From Bradyrhizobium sp. CB1015 (GTDB lineage: Bacteria; Pseudomonadota; Alphaproteobacteria; Rhizobiales; Xanthobacteraceae), in assembly GCF_025200925.1 (NCBI RefSeq), contig NZ_CP104174.1:4340001-4404000 (forward strand): 64,000 nucleotides of DNA, in the 5' to 3' direction. This document shows positions 34,238 through 41,668 of the stretch, piece after piece. The notes below the pieces were generated by a model, which was not told the origin of the DNA, did no database searches, and was given only the letters and a program-made list of their open reading frames with translations. The position numbers and the translations under genes are program-made. Position 1 is the stretch's first letter. Every line of letters begins with the position of its first letter.

Positions 34238-34375
34238 GGGGAACAGGCGATACCGCCTTTTTGGGATGGCAACCAAGTGTCCTTCCACCTGTGACAGCAG
34301 CGCAGAGCGCGCAAGTCAGAGGCGGAATTCGAGCCCGCTCTTCCATCGTGCGAAGTATTCGATATCCTCACCACC
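34238..34375 (-). ncRNA. tRNA-like Y RNA candidate, unit 1 (most divergent)
   Basis: About 138 nt. 5' hairpin from GGTGGTGAGG with loop ATATCGAATA and CTTCGC. T-arm GCGGG/TCCGC with loop CTCGAAT at 34322-34338. The following part no longer shows a clear acceptor or D-arm; instead it holds GCGC-TCT-GCGC and GGCG-GTAT-CGCC hairpins. It ends with the shared TCGCCTGTTCCCC. It is recognisable as a family member by both ends and the T-arm. Confidence 0.6.
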
Positions 34376-34413
34376 AGCGTCGGTTGAGCCGCGACCATCC
34401 GCGGCAAACCGAG

Positions 34414-34497
34414 TTACAATAATTCGATCGCGGCGCTGTCGACGCGCCGCATGTTGCGAACCATCGGGGTTCGCTCTGCCATCGGTATCCGGCTCAT
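34414..34497 (-). CDS. Possible 27-residue peptide upstream of the RNA array
   Basis: A short frame beginning MSRIPMAERTPMVRN and ending AAIELL, with GGAGGG 9 nt before the ATG, just upstream of RNA unit 1 and after the terminator at 34621-34655. It could be a leader peptide of the RNA-array operon. No family is recognised and chance cannot be excluded. Confidence 0.3.
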   Translation of the reverse strand: MSRIPMAERTPMVRNMRRVDSAAIELL

Positions 34498-34620
34498 CGC
34501 CTCGTTCCCTCCGGCAGGCCCCGCGCGCTTGGGCACGCGCCTTCTCAGCGCGAGCCCGGGGATCCGGGTCTCCCGTTCCGGCCAGTGCCGGGGTGTTCGG
34601 TTGATCCGCGCGGCGGGCAA

Positions 34621-34655
34621 CAAAAAACCCTCCGGAGCGGCAGGCTCGGGAGGGT
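34621..34655 (-). terminator. Strong intrinsic terminator upstream of the tRNA-like array
   Basis: Outer arms ACCCTCC (34627-34633) and GGAGGGT (34649-34655), continued inward after one G-G mismatch by GAGC/GCTC. On the minus strand the stem is followed by six T. It must end a minus-strand transcript, yet no convincing protein gene lies between it and 34891. Confidence 0.85.
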
Positions 34656-34821
34656 CCGTGAGAAGCGGACTGTCGATCTTGCGGTCAGGCAAGATCGCTC
34701 CCATGAGCCGGGCATGCGCAATCGAATAGCTTGGGGCTATTCGGCATGCGGACAATTCTTTCGTAGCGGTACGACATCGCTCGGTTCATGGTGTCTGTCG
34801 CAAACGGAAGTGCTTGCGAGG
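34622..34821 (-). ncRNA. Candidate small RNA or attenuator leader
   Basis: The roughly 200-nt segment between a sigma-70-like promoter (34828-34856) and a strong terminator, all on the minus strand. It contains two further perfect hairpins: CGATCTTGC/GCAAGATCG with 6-nt loop at 34674-34697, and CGAATAG/CTATTCG flanked by GCATGC on both sides near 34710-34750. No protein gene with a ribosome site is present. It could be an independent small RNA, or a leader whose terminator controls entry into the RNA-repair operon. Confidence 0.5.
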
Positions 34822-34827
34822 GCGCGG

Positions 34828-34856
34828 GACATACGCCCGCAACTTGCGGATGTCAA
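34828..34856 (-). promoter_or_regulatory. Sigma-70-like promoter of the candidate small RNA
   Basis: On the minus strand, TTGACA at 34856-34851, a 17-bp spacer and TATGTC at 34833-34828. The -35 hexamer is a perfect consensus and the spacing is optimal; the -10 is a moderate match. Transcription would start near 34821 and run towards the terminator at 34655-34621. Confidence 0.6.
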
Positions 34857-34891
34857 GCGATACGCGCGCGGAAACTGAAATTGACGGACAC

Positions 34892-35563
34892 ATGATTTGC
34901 CAAAACTATTTGGGGCTCGACGGATTTCGTTTCGGCTGGGTGGCAGCGTGGATCGACGATCGCGGCGATCACGGTTTCGATTATTCGTCCGGCTTGACGC
35001 GTCTGCTCGCGATGCCGCACGCCCGCGCGATGATCGACATGCCGATCGGACTGAACGTGAGCGGCTACCGCGCCTGCGATTTGCGCGCACGTGAGCTGAT
35101 CGGCCCTGCCGTGTTTCTCGGCGCGCGCCGCGACCTCTGGACATTTCCGGACATGGCGGCGGCCAATCGCCATTACTGGGAGCATGAAGGCAGGGGCAGG
35201 GGCGTGTCGGCGCAGCTCTGGAATATCAGGGACAAGATGAGGGAGGTCGACGAGGCCATGACGCCGGCGCGGCAGGCGACGATCGGCGAAGCGCATCCGG
35301 AATTGATCTTCTGGAATTTGGCAGGGCGAGTGCGGCTCGAACCGAAGACCTCGCCGCGGGGGCGCGAGCAGCGTATCGCGCTCTTGAGAGATCGCGGCTT
35401 TACTGAGGTCGAGAGATTGCTCGCGCTTCGCCACGGCACCGGGATCGGTCGCCACGATCTCATCGACGCCTGTGCCTGCGCCGTCGCAGCGCGCGACAGC
35501 GCGCAATCCGTTGGTGACGGCAGGACCGATCCGCGCGGATTGCGGATGGAGATAAACTTCTGA
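34892..35563 (+). CDS. DUF429-family protein
   Basis: A 223-residue protein of the DUF429 family, whose members have an RNase H-like fold. The N-terminal strand with conserved Asp is YLGLDGFRFGWVAAWID, the second acidic motif is MIDMPIGLNVSGYRACDLRAR, and the third is DLIDACACAVAARDS. These acidic positions match the nuclease-like active site, though activity is unproven. The ATG at 34892 aligns with the usual start a few residues before LGLDG; upstream ATGs would overlap the opposite-strand promoter. Divergent from the RNA-repair locus. Confidence 0.82.
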   Translation: MICQNYLGLDGFRFGWVAAWIDDRGDHGFDYSSGLTRLLAMPHARAMIDMPIGLNVSGYRACDLRARELIGPAVFLGARRDLWTFPDMAAANRHYWEHEGRGRGVSAQLWNIRDKMREVDEAMTPARQATIGEAHPELIFWNLAGRVRLEPKTSPRGREQRIALLRDRGFTEVERLLALRHGTGIGRHDLIDACACAVAARDSAQSVGDGRTDPRGLRMEINF

Positions 35564-35569
35564 CGGCGA

Positions 35570-35776
35570 TCAGGCCTCGACTTCGCCTTCGAGGTCACCG
35601 CGGCTGTTGGGGTCTGGATACGAGCTGCCGCTCTCCTCGTCCAGTCTCGTTGCTCGCGCTTCGTACTCGTCGGCCATCGCCCGCAGCCGTTGCGCGGCTT
35701 TGCTGTGGGCGAGATCGTTCGCGACGCAGCGACAGCGTTCGGCGTGGTCAAGCAGCGCGCGTTTCTCGATGTTCAT
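35570..35776 (-). CDS. Small helical protein, function unknown
   Basis: A 68-residue hydrophilic protein, mostly helical (LLDHAERCRCVANDLAHSKAAQRLRAMADEYEARA), resembling the small uncharacterised proteins common in rhizobia that share a C-x-x-x-A-x-D-x-A-x-x-x-x-x-x-x-L-x-x-M-A-x-x-Y/W-x-x-x-A pattern. Its stop converges on the DUF429 stop with 6 bp between. Likely real but unassigned. Confidence 0.6.
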   Translation of the reverse strand: MNIEKRALLDHAERCRCVANDLAHSKAAQRLRAMADEYEARATRLDEESGSSYPDPNSRGDLEGEVEA

Positions 35777-35940
35777 TGAGCGACAACGCGCGAGGGGGCC
35801 ATTGGTCCCTGCGCAAGCCGCCGGAACAGCACGATCGCTTCGCAGCCGGATCGGGAAAAAATAGCAATATTTTGGTGCCGCCTGGAACGTGGCGCCTGAG
35901 CCGACGTTTTACGCCAGAGGCTGTCGAGGGACATAATACC

Positions 35941-36087
35941 ATGTACGACGTGTGCCAATTGGCGACCGCGATTCTCGCGATTGCCTTTACGGCCCTGCTG
36001 TTGATTACGGGTCAACGGTTCATCGAATCTCGGCTGCAGCGTGACGCAATGCCCCCGATCGTAGCGATGGCGACGCTGCCGCCCTAG
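35941..36087 (+). CDS. Small single-pass membrane protein (48 residues)
   Basis: Begins MYDVCQLATAILAIAFTALL and has one transmembrane segment (about residues 6-24), then a short charged tail ending MATLPP. A GAGGG motif lies 11 nt upstream. Length and position suggest a small membrane peptide; no family recognised. Confidence 0.4.
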   Translation: MYDVCQLATAILAIAFTALLLITGQRFIESRLQRDAMPPIVAMATLPP

Positions 36088-36165
36088 GCACAGCCGGAAG
36101 TCACTTGCGCGGTGCGGTATCTTGCCTAGATTGAGCACGCCTCAGTCGATGCACCCAAGGTCCCG

Positions 36166-36870
36166 ATGTCCGATCTGTCCGTCTTCCCCATCACCAAGCG
36201 TTGGCCAGCCAAGCATCCCGAACTACTCCAGCTCTATTCGTTGCCGACGCCGAACGGCGTCAAGGTCTCGATCGTGCTGGAGGAGATCGGGCTTCCTTAC
36301 GAAGTCCACCTCGTCGATTTCGGCAAGGACGATCAGAAGACGGCAGAATTCCTCTCGCTCAATCCGAACGGCAAGATCCCGGCGATCCTCGATCCGAACG
36401 GCCCTGGCGGCAGGCCGCTGCCGCTGTTCGAGTCCGGAGCGATCCTGCAATATCTCGCGGAGAAGACCGGCAAGCTGCTGCCGCAGGATGCCGCGCGGCG
36501 TTATCAGACGCTTCAGTGGCTGCACTTCCAGATGGGCGGCGTCGGGCCGATGTTCGGCCAGGTCGGCTTCTTCCACAAATTTGCCGGCAAGGATTACGAG
36601 GACAAGCGGCCCCGTGACCGCTACGTCGCCGAAGCCAAGCGCCTGCTCGGCGTGATGGATGCGCATCTCGCCGGCCGGCAATGGTTCATGGACGAGGACT
36701 ACACCATCGCCGACATCTCCATGCTCGGCTGGGTGCGCAATCTCATCGGTTTTTATGGCGCTGGCGAGCTCGTCGAGTTCACCCAATTCAAGGCAGTCGG
36801 CGCCTGGCTCGAGCGCGGGCTTGCGCGCCCGGCGGTGCAGCGCGGATTGAATATTCCGAAGCGGCCGTAA
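36166..36870 (+). CDS. Glutathione S-transferase family protein (YghU/YfcG-like)
   Basis: A 234-residue GST. The N-terminal thioredoxin-like domain contains LYSLPTPNGVKVSIVLEEIGLPYEVHLVDF, the NPNGKIPAIL cis-proline motif and ESGAILQYLAEKTGKLLP. The alpha-helical C-terminal domain has WLHFQMGGVGPMFGQVGFFHKFA and the N-cap box YTIADISMLGWVRN. This pattern is that of the nu-class disulfide-bond oxidoreductases YfcG and YghU. It is probably cytosolic and glutathione dependent. Monocistronic. Confidence 0.92.
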   Translation: MSDLSVFPITKRWPAKHPELLQLYSLPTPNGVKVSIVLEEIGLPYEVHLVDFGKDDQKTAEFLSLNPNGKIPAILDPNGPGGRPLPLFESGAILQYLAEKTGKLLPQDAARRYQTLQWLHFQMGGVGPMFGQVGFFHKFAGKDYEDKRPRDRYVAEAKRLLGVMDAHLAGRQWFMDEDYTIADISMLGWVRNLIGFYGAGELVEFTQFKAVGAWLERGLARPAVQRGLNIPKRP

Positions 36871-36879
36871 GTCATCCCT

Positions 36880-36980
36880 AAAGCGCGATGCGATTAGGAT
36901 GAATCGTCATCGCGCTTTAGGTTATTGTTTGAGCATGATCTTTTCGGAAAACCGCTACACACCTTTCCGGATCATGCTCT
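36880..36980. repeat. Alphaproteobacterial palindromic repeat, copy 1
   Basis: First a hairpin AAAGCGCGATG/CATCGCGCTTT, then GAGCATGATC with GGAAAACCGCTACACAC and TTTCCGGATCATGCTC. The second part is nearly identical in inverted orientation to sequence at 44308-44340. The csaA stop codon lies in the last bases of the element. Confidence 0.75.
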
Positions 36981-37350
36981 AGAACAGCCGCCCGCCGTTC
37001 GGCACGGGCTTGCTCGGCTGCACCAGCACGACCTTGCCGTTGGCATCGGGGAAGCCGAGCGTCAGCACCTCGGAGACGACCGGGCCGATCTGGCGCGGCG
37101 GGAAATTGACGACGGCCGCGACCTGTTGCCCCACGAGGGTTTCGAGCGGGTGGTTTTCAGTGATCTGGGCCGAGCTCTTGCGCACGCCGATGGCGGGGCC
37201 GAAATCGATCCACAGCCGCCAGGCCGGCTTGCGTGCTTCCGGAAACGGCTTTGCGTCGACGATGGTGCCGACACGGACGTCGACCGCGAGGAAAGTGTCG
37301 AAGTCGATGGTCGGTGCGGCGGCCGCTGCGGGATCGTGTGTGACGTGCAT
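36979..37350 (-). CDS. csaA: tRNA-binding CsaA-like protein
   Basis: A 123-residue dimeric OB-fold protein of the CsaA family, which resembles the tRNA-binding domain of methionyl-tRNA synthetase. Typical sequence: FDTFLAVDVRVGTIVDAKPFPEARKPAWRLWIDFG, then TENHPLETLVGQQVAAVVNFPPRQIGPVVSEVLTLGF. CsaA has been linked to protein export and chaperone-like activity in Bacillus, while tRNA binding is shown for the fold. ATG chosen at 37350. Divergent from the arsC-like gene. Confidence 0.92.
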   Translation of the reverse strand: MHVTHDPAAAAAPTIDFDTFLAVDVRVGTIVDAKPFPEARKPAWRLWIDFGPAIGVRKSSAQITENHPLETLVGQQVAAVVNFPPRQIGPVVSEVLTLGFPDANGKVVLVQPSKPVPNGGRLF

Positions 37351-37455
37351 GGTGATGTCCGTTCGGAGATTTGGCGCTGTCGCAATATTGTCGCGCGACG
37401 CGGAGTTTCGTACAACGCCACGCATATCACCGATACGCCATGCGCGAGGACTGGC

Positions 37456-37815
37456 TTGCCCACCATCATCTACGGCATCAAGAACTGCGACACCATGAAG
37501 AAGGCCCGCGCCTGGCTTGATGCCCATGGCGTGGCTTACGCGTTTCACGACTACAAGGCGGCGGGTGTGGAGAAGGACAGGCTCAAGCAGTGGAGCGACA
37601 AGGTCGGTTGGGAGACCCTGCTCAATCGCGCCGGGACGACCTTCAAGAAGCTCCCCGACGCCGACAAGGAAGGCCTCACCGAGAAGAAGGCGCTGGCATT
37701 GATGCTAGCGCAACCATCGATGATCAAGCGGCCAGTGCTCGAAATCGGCAGCAAGCTGCTGGTCGGCTTCAAGCCGGATATCTATGCCAAGGAGGTCGGC
37801 GGCAAGGCGCGCTGA
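37456..37815 (+). CDS. ArsC/Spx-family reductase
   Basis: A 119-residue thioredoxin-fold protein of the ArsC/YffB type. The active cysteine is in IYGIKNCDTMKKARAWLDAHG and the C-terminal signature is MIKRPVLEIGSKLLVGFKPDIYAKEV, where the arginine of the KRPV motif corresponds to the conserved ArsC family residue. No ars operon is adjacent, so it is more likely a YffB-like glutathione-dependent thiol reductase. No in-frame ATG fits; a TTG start at 37456 with GAGG 6 nt upstream gives the expected LPTIIYGIKNC beginning. Confidence 0.87.
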   Translation: MPTIIYGIKNCDTMKKARAWLDAHGVAYAFHDYKAAGVEKDRLKQWSDKVGWETLLNRAGTTFKKLPDADKEGLTEKKALALMLAQPSMIKRPVLEIGSKLLVGFKPDIYAKEVGGKAR

Positions 37816-37818
37816 CGG

Positions 37819-38499
37819 CTAGTTCAGCTCGATGATCTCGGTGGTGACAGCGGGGCCCCGCCCGTCGGAGCACTCGACCGTCTCGGCGGGTGCGATGCGG
37901 CCGGGGGCGCGATGAAACAGCTCGCGATCGATCACGGCCCGCAGCTTTGGGCGCGGCAGCGCGTCATTTCCGCGCATCAGATTCTTGATCTCGAAGCCGC
38001 CGTCCTCGCAGAATGTCTTCACTGACGCGATGACGTGGCTGACCCTGCCGTCGGTCAGGAACGGCAGCAGCAGCCGCTCATACGCGACGATGCGGCCATA
38101 CATGTCGTCGACGTCGGCAACGTTGTAGACCGGAAGGCCGCGCGCGACGCATTCGTGATAGATCGGCACCACGTGAGGCGCGAGCCGCGGTCCGACGTAA
38201 TCATCGAGCGAAACGCCTTTGCCGGTATGCCCATAGGCGCGCGAGATGCGCGTGCCTTCGCTCTGGATGACGAGACGCGGCGTCGGCGTCGAAAGCTCCA
38301 CCGTATAGTAGATCAGATCCGACAGCTCCTCCTCGAGGCGCGCGGGCTGATACTCCCAGATCGCCGGAGCGATCTGCTGACGCGCATAAAGTCGCAGCCA
38401 CGTGTTCAGGAGATCGCGCTGCCGGATCGACTTGACGACGGAGGGAGTCGCGCTTGCAAAATCCAAAGCAATATTCTCCGCACGTGAAAACCCGCGCAT
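37819..38499 (-). CDS. PAS-domain protein (PAS_5 type)
   Basis: A 226-residue cytosolic protein with a rhizobial-type PAS_5 domain: SIRQRDLLNTWLRLYARQQIAPAIWEYQP at residues 24-52, a beta-rich centre RLVIQSEGTRISRAYGHTGKGVSLDDYVGPRLAP and VSHVIASVKTFCEDGGFEI. No output domain is attached, so it may act through partner proteins. Its stop is 3 bp from the convergent ArsC-like stop, and a 17-bp tandem duplication lies just upstream of its start. Confidence 0.8.
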   Translation of the reverse strand: MRGFSRAENIALDFASATPSVVKSIRQRDLLNTWLRLYARQQIAPAIWEYQPARLEEELSDLIYYTVELSTPTPRLVIQSEGTRISRAYGHTGKGVSLDDYVGPRLAPHVVPIYHECVARGLPVYNVADVDDMYGRIVAYERLLLPFLTDGRVSHVIASVKTFCEDGGFEIKNLMRGNDALPRPKLRAVIDRELFHRAPGRIAPAETVECSDGRGPAVTTEIIELN

Positions 38500-38502
38500 G
38501 AC

Positions 38503-38536
38503 GGGGCTTGCGGGAAAATGGGGCTTGCGGGAAAAT
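38503..38536. repeat. Perfect tandem 17-bp duplication
   Basis: GGGGCTTGCGGGAAAAT occurs twice without spacing, 4 bp upstream of the PAS-protein start codon. It lies in the leader or promoter region and may affect expression. The rest of the gap up to 38822 has no gene and no clear signal other than the ribosome site of the next gene. Confidence 0.7.
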
Positions 38537-38822
38537 TTTCGATGAAGGCTGGCGCGGGAGACGAAAGACCGTTAACGACGGCTTGATGGCCGGTGCCTTG
38601 CGAACCGGGAAGGCCGGGCAGGCACGACATCGACCTCTGCGACTAAGGGAGCATTTGGATCCCAGCCGAAGGCCTGACCTGCTCAGCTTTCCGCCTTGCC
38701 TAACCCCCGTCACCTCCGGCATATTCCGCGCCCGGAGGCGGCGCCCCGGGTGGGCTGCAAGTCCTCCGGACAGCCGAAGCAACAAAGACAGCCACGCGCC
38801 GCGCGGGCAGGGGGAAAACTGT

Positions 38823-39578
38823 TTGGCCGATGAGTTCATTCTCGAAACGGAAGGCTTGACCAAGGAGTTCGCGGGCTTCTTCGCCGTCCGCGACGTTGCG
38901 CTCAAGGTTCGCCGTGGGAGCATTCATGCGTTGATCGGCCCGAACGGGGCCGGCAAGACGACCTGCTTCAATCTCTTGACCAAGTTTCTCAAGCCGTCGG
39001 CCGGGAAAATCCTGTACAAGGGGCAGGACATCACCGCGATGGCGCCGGCGGACGTGGCCCGCATGGGTCTGGTCCGCTCGTTCCAGATTTCGGCGGTGTT
39101 TCCCCATCTCACCGCGCTGGAAAACGTCCGTGTCGCGCTGCAGCGCCAGCATGGCTCCTCGTTCGACTTCTGGCGCTCCAAATCCGTGCTCAACCGCTTT
39201 AATGATCGCGCGCGCGAGCTTTTGAACGACGTCGGCCTCAGCGAGTTTGCCAATACGCCCGCGGTCGAGATGCCCTATGGGCGCAAGCGCGCGCTCGAAA
39301 TCGCAACCACGCTGGCGCTCGACCCGGAGATGATGCTGCTCGACGAGCCGATGGCCGGCATGGGCCACGAGGACATCGACAAGATCGCGGCGCTGATCAA
39401 GCGCATCTCCGCGAAATACACCATCCTGATGGTCGAGCATAACTTGAGCGTCGTGGCCAACCTCTCCGACATCATCACCGTGCTGACGCGCGGGCAGGTG
39501 CTCGCGCAGGGCCATTACTCAGAGCTCACCAAGGACGAGCGCGTCAAGGAAGCTTACCTGGGAGCCGGTCATGCCTGA
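38823..39578 (+). CDS. livG: Branched-chain amino acid-type ABC transporter ATPase (LivG type)
   Basis: A 251-residue ATPase. Walker A is GPNGAGKTT near residue 40, the Q-loop region is VRSFQISAVFPHLTALENV, the signature region is MPYGRKRALEIATTLALDPE (degenerate, as in LivG) and Walker B is MMLLDEPMAGM. A TTG start is proposed: the AGGGGG ribosome site lies 7 nt upstream, and the resulting protein begins at the normal LivG position; no suitable ATG exists. The following ATPase gene overlaps its end by 8 nt. First gene of a complete five-gene uptake operon. Confidence 0.92.
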   Translation: MADEFILETEGLTKEFAGFFAVRDVALKVRRGSIHALIGPNGAGKTTCFNLLTKFLKPSAGKILYKGQDITAMAPADVARMGLVRSFQISAVFPHLTALENVRVALQRQHGSSFDFWRSKSVLNRFNDRARELLNDVGLSEFANTPAVEMPYGRKRALEIATTLALDPEMMLLDEPMAGMGHEDIDKIAALIKRISAKYTILMVEHNLSVVANLSDIITVLTRGQVLAQGHYSELTKDERVKEAYLGAGHA

Positions 39579-40317
39579 CACTGCGATCGCCGAGGCTCCG
39601 GCCAAGGCTGCGACCGGCGGGAACATCCTGCAAGTCCGCAACCTCGAAGCCTGGTACGGCGAGTCCCACATCCTGCACGGGATCAACTTCGACGTGAACG
39701 CGGGCGAGGTCGTCACCCTGCTCGGGCGTAACGGCGCCGGCAAGACGACCACGCTGAAGTCGATCATGGGCATCATCGGCAAGCGCACCGGCTCGGTGAA
39801 GTTCAACAACCAGGAGATCATCCGCGCGACCTCCGACAGGATCGCGCGCATGGGCATCGCCTTCTGCCCGGAAGAGCGGGGCATATTCTCCAGCCTCGAC
39901 GTCCGCGAGAATCTGATGCTGCCGCCGGTGGTCCGCGAAGGCGGATTGCCGCTCGATCAGATCTTCGAGCTGTTCCCGAACCTGAAGGAGCGGCTGAGCA
40001 GCCAGGGCACCAAGCTGTCGGGCGGCGAGCAGCAGATGCTCGCGATCGCGCGCATCCTGCGCACCGGCGCGAGCTTCCTGATGCTGGACGAGCCGACCGA
40101 GGGGCTTGCCCCCGTCATTATTCAGCAGATCGGCCACACCATTGCGCGGCTCAAGAAGGAGGGCTTCACCATCCTCCTGGTCGAGCAGAATTTCCGCTTC
40201 GCCTCCACCGTCGCCGACCGCTATTACGTGGTCGAGCACGGCAAGATCATCGACGGATTTTCCAATTCCGAGCTTGCCGCCAACATGGACAAGCTCCACA
40301 CCTATCTCGGTGTGTAG
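39571..40317 (+). CDS. livF: Branched-chain amino acid-type ABC transporter ATPase (LivF type)
   Basis: A 248-residue ATPase with Walker A GRNGAGKTT near residue 55, signature LSGGEQQMLAIARIL and Walker B FLMLDEPTEGLAP, plus the LivF-typical tail TYLGV. It begins inside the last codons of the LivG gene, so translation is coupled. It forms a heterodimer with LivG on the inner face of the permease pair. An unusual N-terminal 15-residue extension (DTAIAEAPAKAATGG) precedes the normal start. Confidence 0.94.
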   Translation: MPDTAIAEAPAKAATGGNILQVRNLEAWYGESHILHGINFDVNAGEVVTLLGRNGAGKTTTLKSIMGIIGKRTGSVKFNNQEIIRATSDRIARMGIAFCPEERGIFSSLDVRENLMLPPVVREGGLPLDQIFELFPNLKERLSSQGTKLSGGEQQMLAIARILRTGASFLMLDEPTEGLAPVIIQQIGHTIARLKKEGFTILLVEQNFRFASTVADRYYVVEHGKIIDGFSNSELAANMDKLHTYLGV

Positions 40318-40372
40318 CCGAGCAGGCCGGACGATCGAGAGTAACTATCAAAGGAATATTGGGAGGCGGATT

Positions 40373-41593
40373 ATGAAGCACAGCATTTCGGCAATGTTGC
40401 TCGGGACGGCCCTGGCGCTCGGCGCGGCAGGCGGCGCAGTCGCGCAGGACAAGAACATCAAGATCGGCGTGCTGACCGACAATTCGGGACTCTATGCCGA
40501 CCTCGGTGGTGCTGGCTCGACCGTCGCAGCCCAGATGGCGATCGAGGATTCCGGGCTCGCTGCCAAGGGCTGGAAGCTCGACCTGATCTCCGCCGACCAT
40601 CAGAACAAGCCCGACATCGGCTCCACGATTGCGCGGCAATGGATCGACGTCGAGAAGGTAGACATCTTCATGGATGTCCTGAACTCCGGGGTTGCGCTGG
40701 CGGTGAACAACATCGTCAAAGAGAAGAACTCGATTCTGATCGACACAGGTGCGGCGACGTCGGATCTCACCAACGCGCAATGCTCGCCGAACACGATCCA
40801 CTGGGTCTATGATACCTATATGCTGGCCAACAGTACCGGACAGGCGCTGGTGAAGGCGGGCGGCGACACATGGTATTTTCTCACCGCGGACTACGCCTTT
40901 GGACATGCCCTCGAGCGCGACACCGCCGCGGTCGTGGTGAAGTCGGGCGGCAAGGTGATCGGCAACGTCAAGCATCCCCTGAATACTGCCGACTTCTCGT
41001 CGTTCCTGCTTCAGGCGCAGGCCTCCAAAGCCAAGATCATCGGCATGGCGAATGCCGGCGGCGACACCACCAACACCATCAAGCAGGCGGCGGAGTTCGG
41101 CATCGTCTCGGGCGGCCAAAGGCTTGCGGGCCTGCTGCTCTTCATCACCGACGTGCACTCGCTCGGTCTGAAGGTGGCGCAGGGCCTTAACTTCACCGAG
41201 ACCTTCTACTGGGACCTGAATGACGGCACGCGCGCGTTCTCCAAACGCTTTTCCGAGCGCATGAAGAACAAGGCGATGCCCTCGATGGTGCAGGCCGGCG
41301 TCTACTCGGGCCTGCTGCACTATTTCAAAGCGCTGGAGGCGATGGGCGGCAACCCGCATGACGGGGCCAAGGTGGTCGCGAAGATGAAGGAGATGCCGAC
41401 GGACGATCCCCTGTTCGGCAAGGGAACGATCCGCGTGGACGGTCGCAAGCTTCATCCCGCCTATCTGTTCGAGGTCAAGAAGCCCGAGGAATCCAAGGCG
41501 CCCTGGGACTATTACAAGCTGATCGGCACGACCCCCGGCGACCAGGCCTTCCGGCCGCTGTCGGAAAGCGCCTGTCCGCTGGTGAAGAAGTAA
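40373..41593 (+). CDS. Periplasmic binding protein of the Liv-type operon
   Basis: A 406-residue solute-binding protein of the LivK/AmiC type. Signal peptide: about residues 1-23, ending AVAQ. The mature N-terminus DKNIKIGVLTDNSGLYADLGG is typical. It is a clear paralogue of the orphan protein encoded at 53677-54900, sharing DHQNKPDIG and DYAFGHALERDT, so the two arose by duplication. The ligand may be an amino acid, amide or urea-like compound and is not determined. ATG follows GGGAGGCGG. Confidence 0.93.
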   Translation: MKHSISAMLLGTALALGAAGGAVAQDKNIKIGVLTDNSGLYADLGGAGSTVAAQMAIEDSGLAAKGWKLDLISADHQNKPDIGSTIARQWIDVEKVDIFMDVLNSGVALAVNNIVKEKNSILIDTGAATSDLTNAQCSPNTIHWVYDTYMLANSTGQALVKAGGDTWYFLTADYAFGHALERDTAAVVVKSGGKVIGNVKHPLNTADFSSFLLQAQASKAKIIGMANAGGDTTNTIKQAAEFGIVSGGQRLAGLLLFITDVHSLGLKVAQGLNFTETFYWDLNDGTRAFSKRFSERMKNKAMPSMVQAGVYSGLLHYFKALEAMGGNPHDGAKVVAKMKEMPTDDPLFGKGTIRVDGRKLHPAYLFEVKKPEESKAPWDYYKLIGTTPGDQAFRPLSESACPLVKK

Positions 41594-41668
41594 CGGTGAA
41601 CGATGCAGGCCGGCGCGCAGCGGCGCCGGCCTGTTGTTGAGGAATAGAAGGGACCGGGTGCGGGATCG

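Noticed and set aside
33764-34375. CRISPR-like repeat array
   Set aside because: The units are 117-146 nt, structured and divergent, with no short identical repeats or uniform spacers and no cas genes.
33934-34604. Small plus-strand proteins with GFEPATS-like sequence
   Set aside because: These arise from reading the complement of T-arm sequence, a well-known artefact next to tRNA-like genes.
34690-34790. 34-codon frame within the candidate small RNA, starting MNRAMSYRYER
   Set aside because: It has no ribosome site and overlaps strong hairpins; too weak to call as a gene.
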